10,407 nucleotides of DNA from Bacteroidales bacterium (GTDB lineage: Bacteria > Bacteroidota > Bacteroidia > Bacteroidales > Muribaculaceae): positions 1 through 10,407 of the forward strand of contig DXYS01000045.1 in the NCBI GenBank assembly GCA_019415705.1, in the 5' to 3' direction. Positions 7,055 through 10,407 of this stretch are shown here, one piece after another. Both the position numbers and the translations under genes were made by a program. The notes under the pieces were generated by a model. That model was not told where the DNA came from, did not search any database, and saw only the letters and a program-made list of their open reading frames with translations. How positions within the stretch are numbered: the first letter of the stretch is position 1; every line of letters starts with the position of its first letter.

Positions 7055-8518
7055 TCAGCGTTTCTTTAAGGGATCGCACGTCAGACCCACGCCTAATTTG
7101 CGGAAAATCTTGCGGTCTACCTCGCCGAGCATGACGGTCGAGTGGACCTGACAGCCTTTGAGCTCGGGGAGCTTCTCGAGGGCGCGGCGGCAATTGTCGT
7201 CATGCGTGCTGAGCACAGACAGGGCCACAAGCACCTCGTCGGTGTGCAGGCGCGGGTTGCGGCTGCGCAGATACTCGGTCTTGGTGTACTGGATGGGCGT
7301 AATCATGTCCTGAGGTATGAGCTTGATGCTGTGGTCGATACCCGCGAGATATTTTACGGCATTAAGTATTAGCGCGGCGCTCGGCCCGAGCAGCTCAGAT
7401 GTCTCGGCCGTGATGATAGTGCCGTCGGCAAGCTCGATGGCCGAACAGTGTTTGCCGCACTTCTCTGCGCGCTCGCGTGCGGCGACTGTGGTCCGGCGGT
7501 ATGAGGTGTCGATTTTGGCCTGTTTGAAGAGCAGAGCTATCTTGTTGACCTCGCTGTCGTTGCCGTCACCCTGCGCCAGACGGTTGAGAGCCGTGTAGTA
7601 GCGGCGCACAATCTCGTCTTTAGATGCGCGGCAGCAGACCTCGTCGTCCTCGATGCAGAATCCGACCATGTTGACGCCCATGTCGGTCGGCGATTTATAG
7701 GGATTCTCGCCGTAGATGCCCTCGAAGAGAGCGTTGAGCACGGGGAAAATCTCGATGTCGCGGTTATAGTTGATGGCAGTCTTGCCGTAGGCCTCGAGAT
7801 GGAAGGGGTCAATCATGTTGACGTCGTTGAGGTCGGCTGTCGCAGCCTCGTAGGCGATGTTGACGGGATGTTTGAGCGGAAGATTCCACACGGGGAAGGT
7901 CTCAAACTTGGCATATCCGGCCTCGACGCCGCGCTTGTGCTCGTTGTAAAGCTGGCTGAGACAGACGGCCATCTTGCCGCTGCCGGGACCGGGGGCTGTG
8001 ACGATGACGAGCGGACGTGTCGTCTCGACATAGTCGTTGCGGCCGAAGCCTTCGTCTGAGTCGATGACGGCAACATTGGTCGGATAACCGTCGATGGTGT
8101 AGTGGCAGTAAGTCTTGATGCCGAGACGCGCCAGACGAGCGCGGAATGCGTCAGCGCTGCTCTGGCCGTTATAATGTGTCACAACGACCGACGAGACGAG
8201 GAAACCTCGCTTCTGAAACTCGTCGCGCAGACGCAGCACATCCATGTCGTAGGTTATGCCGAGGTCGTTGCGCATCTTGTTTTTCTCGATGTCGAGCGCC
8301 GAGATGACTATGATTATCTCGGCCTGATCGCTGAGCTGACTGAGCATACGGAGCTTGCTGTCAGGCTGAAAGCCGGGCAGCACACGCGACGCATGATAGT
8401 CGTCGAAGAGTTTTCCGCCAAGTTCGAGGTAAAGTTTGTTGCCGAACTGCGCGATGCGCTCGCGGATGTGTTCGGACTGAATCTTAAGGTATTTGTCGTT
8501 GTTGAATCCGTGTATCAT
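7055..8518 (-). CDS. DUF1846 family protein with a P-loop-like motif
   Basis: This encodes a 487-residue cytoplasmic protein of the DUF1846 family, whose members are about 490-500 residues; the activity is not established as far as I know. I chose the ATG at 8518 because the family's N-terminus (GFNNDKYLKIQSEHIRERIA, then LYLELGGKLFDDYHASRVLPGF-like residues near 29-50) then starts at residue 4. The longer open frame would add 12 unrelated residues. Family-like blocks follow: VVVTHYNGQ (111-119) and VTAPGPGSGKM (173-183). The latter resembles a Walker A loop, with Lys182, and is followed by a conserved central block (about 185-300). The C-terminal 100 residues include TPIQYTKTEYL. A TAnnTTTG box lies just upstream. 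The hairpin at 8589-8616 separates it from the HigA-like gene. Confidence 0.88.
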   Translation of the reverse strand: MIHGFNNDKYLKIQSEHIRERIAQFGNKLYLELGGKLFDDYHASRVLPGFQPDSKLRMLSQLSDQAEIIIVISALDIEKNKMRNDLGITYDMDVLRLRDEFQKRGFLVSSVVVTHYNGQSSADAFRARLARLGIKTYCHYTIDGYPTNVAVIDSDEGFGRNDYVETTRPLVIVTAPGPGSGKMAVCLSQLYNEHKRGVEAGYAKFETFPVWNLPLKHPVNIAYEAATADLNDVNMIDPFHLEAYGKTAINYNRDIEIFPVLNALFEGIYGENPYKSPTDMGVNMVGFCIEDDEVCCRASKDEIVRRYYTALNRLAQGDGNDSEVNKIALLFKQAKIDTSYRRTTVAARERAEKCGKHCSAIELADGTIITAETSELLGPSAALILNAVKYLAGIDHSIKLIPQDMITPIQYTKTEYLRSRNPRLHTDEVLVALSVLSTHDDNCRRALEKLPELKGCQVHSTVMLGEVDRKIFRKLGVGLTCDPLKKR

Positions 8519-8527
8519 AACGGGACA

Positions 8528-8535
8528 CAAAGGTA
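8528..8535 (-). promoter_or_regulatory. Candidate -7 promoter box for the DUF1846 gene
   Basis: The minus strand reads TACCTTTG, an exact match to TAnnTTTG, only 9 bases before the ATG at 8518. If used, the transcript would be nearly leaderless. A TTTG lies upstream (minus strand, about 8547-8550), but closer than the ideal -33 spacing. Confidence 0.4.
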
Positions 8536-8588
8536 ACAATTTTCGACAAAACACACAAGTCGAGAGAGTCTTATGTCAAAATTCCTCT

Positions 8589-8616
8589 AAGAATAATTGT
8601 GTTAAGACACATTCTT
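8589..8616 (-). terminator. Hairpin just downstream of the HigA-like gene
   Basis: AAGAAT (8589-8594) pairs with ATTCTT (8611-8616), and GTGT (8599-8602) pairs with ACAC (8607-8610), with a one-sided AATT bulge and a 4-base loop. On the minus strand it begins 7 bases after the stop codon at 8623. The U-tract is poor, so it may be a weak terminator or an mRNA 3'-end protector rather than a strong stop. Confidence 0.4.
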
Positions 8617-8622
8617 AAAACA

Positions 8623-8988
8623 TTATACGCCAAGCACAACCGAAGGAGCTATATCTAATTTTTTGCTAATAATGCGACCAACCTTAAGAGTTGGTTCGGA
8701 TTTGCCGGAGAGATAGTCGCAAACACGTGACGGGCTAACTCCGATTAACTTCGCAAGCGAAGCCTGAGTTAATCCCATTTCATACATTCTAAGCTTTAAG
8801 ACATCTATTAAAGTAGGATCACCGACCGAAAAATGCTCATCGGAATAATCTGCCACAAGATTAGACAACAGGACGAGTTCAATGTAATTCGGGTCACTCT
8901 CGGGCGTTTCGTCATTGACAAGAGGAAGGAGTTGCTCCACCCTTGCTACAGCCCATTCGTATTGGGTTTCATTTTCAATTTTCGTCAT
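8623..8988 (-). CDS. HigA-type antitoxin / XRE-family regulator, apparently without its toxin
   Basis: This encodes a 121-residue protein of the HigA (COG5499-like) type. The N-terminal part, KIENETQYEWAVARVEQLL (3-21), and the following acidic region with DYSDEHFSVGDPTLIDVLKL (47-66) match the family's dimer and neutralisation region. A helix-turn-helix follows (about residues 66-112), with QASLAKLIGVSPSRVCDYL (75-93) as the recognition unit. Such proteins normally follow a HigB (RelE-fold) mRNA endonuclease gene and repress the shared promoter. Here the upstream 144 bases (8989-9132) hold no HigB-like frame; instead there are palindromes and then an IS30 element. The gene is more A+T-rich than its neighbours, which suggests transfer. 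It may be an orphan antitoxin, an anti-addiction remnant, or a stand-alone regulator. Confidence 0.8.
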   Translation of the reverse strand: MTKIENETQYEWAVARVEQLLPLVNDETPESDPNYIELVLLSNLVADYSDEHFSVGDPTLIDVLKLRMYEMGLTQASLAKLIGVSPSRVCDYLSGKSEPTLKVGRIISKKLDIAPSVVLGV

Positions 8989-8997
8989 AATTCGCAG

Positions 8998-9012
8998 ATT
9001 ATTAAGAATAAT
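8998..9012. promoter_or_regulatory. Candidate operator in front of the HigA-like gene
   Basis: ATTATT-AAG-AATAAT is a perfect inverted repeat with 6-base arms and a 3-base spacer, centred 17 bases before the ATG at 8988. HigA proteins bind such short palindromes over their own promoter, so autoregulation is plausible. The site is A/T-only in its arms, so chance is not excluded. No clear TAnnTTTG box is seen nearby. Confidence 0.45.
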
Positions 9013-9020
9013 AGTTTGAA

Positions 9021-9108
9021 AAGCGCGGGAAGCGCGAATCCTCTACAACCCCCGCGCAAAGCACGAAGTGCGAAGCCGGGGGATTATGGCGTACCGGCGA
9101 CAGTCGCC
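9021..9108. repeat. Palindrome-rich intergenic repeat segment
   Basis: Three elements lie in tandem. AAGCGCG occurs twice within 16 bases (9021-9036). A hairpin follows, with CCCCCG (9049-9054) pairing with CGGGGG (9077-9082) and an inner GCAC-gaa-GTGC stem (9061-9071). Next is a perfect palindrome GGCGAC-a-GTCGCC (9096-9108). The GC-rich character contrasts with the A+T-rich HigA-like gene beside it. It looks like an interspersed extragenic palindromic repeat, but copy number cannot be judged from one window. Confidence 0.55.
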
Positions 9109-9132
9109 TTGATTACGGCCTTGGCCGCAGTT

Positions 9133-10116
9133 TCAACTGGCAAGTGCAAAAATAGCGATTTGTTTGAAGAATTCAGCTTTAGGTGTTGAGAAGTTGAGCT
9201 TTTTACGAGGTCTCATGTTGAGTTTACGGCCGACATTGCGGACGTAGTTATCAGAAAAGTCAATGAAATTGGATTTTTTAGGGATATACTGACGGATGAG
9301 TTTGTTCTCGTGTTCGACCGCACCTTTCTGCCATGAGCAGTAGCTGTCGGCGAAGTATACGGTCACATCCGGCAGCCCGCGCCTTCTCAGTCCGGTCGTA
9401 ATGTCAAGGTGCGCGGCGAACTCGCTGCCATTGTCTGTAGTGATGGTCTTCAGATACTTGCGGTAGCCGTAAAGCATTCTGACGACAGAACGGGCGAGCG
9501 GGAGGGCTTTCTTGCCATGAGGCAGTTTCTCCATCATCACGAAGTTTGTCATGCGTTCTACAAGTACGAGTATGGCGTGACCGTATGCATCGACAATCAG
9601 ATCCATCTCAAAGTCTCCGAAGCGTTTTCCGTCAGCCTCCGCCGGCCGGTCGTGTATGCTTGTGCGGTTGGCTATGTTGGTGGCTTTGGTCGGTCTGCGT
9701 CCGGCTGCGGGACGCCGTCTGAAATTGGGATGACGGCAGTTCCGGCGCAACTCTCCGCTTTCATCCGCCTTTATGATATTGTATATGGTCTGGATTGAAA
9801 CAGAGATACCTTCCTTGCCCAATACGCCGCGAATCTGTTCGGGCGACCACTGATGGTCAACAATAATCTGCTTTATCCGCCATACCAGTCTGCTGTCCAG
9901 CTTCTTGTTTGAGGTGCTGCGCCTGCGCCGCTCCATGGCCTTGACATGAGCCTTATCCCACAGATAGTTGCCTTTTTCTGTGGAGTTGCGCCTGATTTCG
10001 CGGCTGAGTGTTGACTGACTGCACCCTACGATGAGGGCGATTTCTTTTCTCGGAGTTTTTCTTTGCAGTAAGGCGAAAATTTGCGACCTTTGCTGCGAGG
10101 TTAATTGATGATACAT
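9133..10116 (-). CDS. IS30-family DDE transposase
   Basis: This encodes a 327-residue transposase that cuts and joins the element's ends. An N-terminal helix-turn-helix (about residues 5-44, LTSQQRSQIFALLQRKTPRK, then SQSTLSREIRRN) binds the inverted repeats. The RNase H-like catalytic core carries the DDE triad: Asp172 in the FEMDLIVDA motif, Asp228 in TTDNGSEF, and Glu268 in SWQKGAVEHENKLIRQYIPK. There is no frameshift or internal stop, so the enzyme looks active. I chose the ATG at 10116; an in-frame TTG four codons earlier would start inside the candidate promoter box. The last codons run through the left inverted repeat, and the TGA (9133-9135) lies just outside the proposed end, so the stop codon may come from host DNA. 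Confidence 0.93.
   Translation of the reverse strand: MYHQLTSQQRSQIFALLQRKTPRKEIALIVGCSQSTLSREIRRNSTEKGNYLWDKAHVKAMERRRRSTSNKKLDSRLVWRIKQIIVDHQWSPEQIRGVLGKEGISVSIQTIYNIIKADESGELRRNCRHPNFRRRPAAGRRPTKATNIANRTSIHDRPAEADGKRFGDFEMDLIVDAYGHAILVLVERMTNFVMMEKLPHGKKALPLARSVVRMLYGYRKYLKTITTDNGSEFAAHLDITTGLRRRGLPDVTVYFADSYCSWQKGAVEHENKLIRQYIPKKSNFIDFSDNYVRNVGRKLNMRPRKKLNFSTPKAEFFKQIAIFALAS
9136..9151. repeat. Left terminal inverted repeat of the IS30 element (proposed)
   Basis: ACTGGCAAGTGCAAAA matches the reverse complement of 10169-10183 (ACTGGCAATACAAAA) at the first 8 bases and, after a one-base gap, at 6 of the next 7. It lies inside the last codons of the transposase gene. Confidence 0.55.
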
Positions 10117-10125
10117 AGGACAATA

Positions 10126-10133
10126 CAAAATTA
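10126..10133 (-). promoter_or_regulatory. Possible -7 box for the transposase
   Basis: The minus strand reads TAATTTTG, matching TAnnTTTG, 9 bases before the ATG at 10116. No TTTG box is found at the -33 distance, where the terminator hairpin lies instead, so the promoter would be weak and the transcript nearly leaderless. Confidence 0.25.
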
Positions 10134-10142
10134 GTTAATCTC

Positions 10143-10167
10143 AGGGAGACTTCGGTCTCCTTTTTTT
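10143..10167 (+). terminator. Intrinsic terminator with a cTTCGg tetraloop inside the IS end
   Basis: An 8-bp stem (10143-10150 with 10155-10162, one G-T wobble) closes a TTCG tetraloop with a C-G pair, one of the most stable RNA loops known, and a run of seven T follows (10161-10167). This is a textbook Rho-independent terminator on the plus strand, that is, antisense to the transposase. On the minus strand the hairpin would form in the transposase leader of any transcript entering from outside. Confidence 0.75.
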
Positions 10168-10168
10168 G

Positions 10169-10183
10169 TTTTGTATTGCCAGT
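10169..10183. repeat. Right terminal inverted repeat of the IS30 element (proposed)
   Basis: TTTTGTATTGCCAGT is the inverted partner of 9136-9151. Its inner part, TTTTGTATTG (10169-10178), is also the reverse complement of CAATACAAAA at 10121-10130, so the end motif is repeated in inverted orientation on the far side of the terminator hairpin. Confidence 0.5.
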
Positions 10184-10207
10184 ATGTTTCTACTGCTGTC
10201 CGCTCTT

Positions 10208-10261
10208 GGGGGCGGTTTAGGCCACCCCCGCCGCTTGGGCACCCCCTCGCCAGAAGGAGGG
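10208..10261. repeat. GC-rich double-hairpin repeat
   Basis: The first hairpin pairs GGGGG (10208-10212) plus GG (10214-10215) with CC (10222-10223) plus CCCCC (10225-10229). The second pairs CCCTC (10244-10248) with GAGGG (10257-10261). The pattern resembles GC-rich intergenic repeats I have seen in Bacteroidota genomes, but this is recollection, not a search. Confidence 0.45.
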
Positions 10262-10339
10262 AGGAGAATGAGTAATTCTCAACTCAAAGTTTTGCACTTC
10301 GATTTGGAATCTTCAATTACGACCTTGGCTATCGCCTCA

Positions 10340-10372
10340 CCGTGACTGCGCAGACTCCGTCGCTTGTCACGG
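10340..10372. repeat. Inverted repeat CCGTGAC / GTCACGG
   Basis: Perfect 7-base arms at 10340-10346 and 10366-10372 enclose 19 bases, in which a further GCG/CGC pairing is possible. A second, shorter pair (GTAGC and GCTAC) follows between about 10382 and 10405. There is no T-run after it, so it is not a typical terminator. Confidence 0.4.
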
Positions 10373-10407
10373 ACTTATAGTAGCGGTTTGGTGTCCCACG
10401 GCTACGC

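Larger units (their letters stand above)
9136..10183 (-). mobile_element. IS30-family insertion sequence, apparently intact
   Basis: The element holds one full-length IS30-type transposase on the minus strand. Likely ends are ACTGGCAA followed by a TGCAAAA-like run at the left (9136-9151) and its inverted copy TTTTGTATTGCCAGT at the right (10169-10183): 8 terminal bases are identical, then 6 of 7 match after a one-base gap. This gives 1048 bp, normal for IS30, with about 67 bases before the transposase ATG. No 2-3 bp target duplication is visible (TCA at left, ATG at right). An alternative right end is TTTTGCACTT at 10290-10299, a perfect 10-bp inverted match to 9142-9151, giving 1158 bp. The presence of the element is secure; its exact ends are not. 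Confidence 0.7.
10184..10407. other. Noncoding right flank with GC-rich hairpins
   Basis: I find no supported gene from the IS end to the window edge; all frames are short. The first part (10208-10261) is GC-rich and hairpin-forming, followed by a small palindrome GAGAAT-gagta-ATTCTC (10264-10280). Then comes a segment sharing a 14-base near-identical sequence with the left flank (10316-10329 versus 9112-9125), and an inverted repeat at 10340-10372. Short coding-like frames occur on both strands but have no start or neighbour support. Confidence 0.5.

Noticed and set aside
8102..8536. Open frame of 144 codons antisense to the DUF1846 gene
   Set aside because: The DUF1846 reading matches a known family along its full length; the antisense peptide has no features of its own.
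9021..9108. CRISPR-like or attachment-site reading of the palindromes
   Set aside because: The units differ in sequence, spacing is irregular, and no cas or integrase gene is nearby.
8833..9189. Plus-strand open frame of 118 codons across the HigA-like gene start, the repeats and the IS end
   Set aside because: It crosses three unrelated segments and the IS boundary, and half is antisense to the HigA-like gene.
10306..10380. Coding-like peptides in the right flank on both strands (for example NYDLGYRLTVTAQTPS on plus)
   Set aside because: They are about 30 codons or shorter, bounded by stops, with no start codon or neighbour support; they could be gene debris but cannot be assigned.
10340..10405. 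tRNA or other structured RNA gene suggested by the nested inverted repeats
   Set aside because: No cloverleaf, T-loop or acceptor pairing can be built; arm lengths and spacing do not fit.

Overview
The window looks like chromosomal DNA from a Bacteroidota bacterium, most likely order Bacteroidales and plausibly a gut Muribaculaceae-type organism. Four things point there: the gene order nusB-yajC-ybbR-coaE, the pairing of a lipoprotein with a DUF5723-like barrel protein, start codons without Shine-Dalgarno sequences, and promoter-like TTTG / TAnnTTTG boxes. The family-level guess is inference. The core genes are GC-rich in wobble positions. The segment from about 8555 to 9020 is visibly more A+T-rich.

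Layout. Positions 1-77 hold the 5' end of a minus-strand gene that runs off the window. A divergent intergenic region (78-324) leads into a plus-strand envelope pair: a 587-aa lipoprotein (325-2088) and a 454-aa predicted outer-membrane beta-barrel protein (2110-3474). A strong hairpin (3503-3538) closes this unit, and a good Bacteroidales-type promoter (3547-3578) follows at once. It drives a compact housekeeping operon: an unusually long NusB with an internal duplication (3614-5044), YajC (5069-5410), a YbbR-domain protein (5453-6415) and dephospho-CoA kinase CoaE (6412-7023, overlapping ybbR by ATGA). Converging on coaE from the minus strand is a DUF1846 protein with a P-loop-like motif (7055-8518). 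Upstream of it, also on the minus strand, is a HigA-type antitoxin/regulator (8623-8988) with no toxin gene beside it.

The right end is a mobile and repeat-rich zone: a palindrome-rich intergenic segment (9021-9108), an apparently intact IS30-family insertion sequence (about 9136-10183) with a hairpin terminator just inside its transposase-proximal end, and a noncoding flank with GC-rich hairpins to the window end.

How the genes work together: the first pair is probably an exported envelope module of unknown function. The nusB operon joins transcription antitermination, Sec translocation, an inner-membrane anchored YbbR protein and the last step of CoA synthesis, a grouping that is conserved in the phylum rather than a single pathway. 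I see no CRISPR array, tRNA or rRNA, and nothing I can defend as a wholly new system. The best leads are the duplicated NusB, the toxin-less HigA with a perfect palindrome in front of it, and the architecture of the IS30 element.
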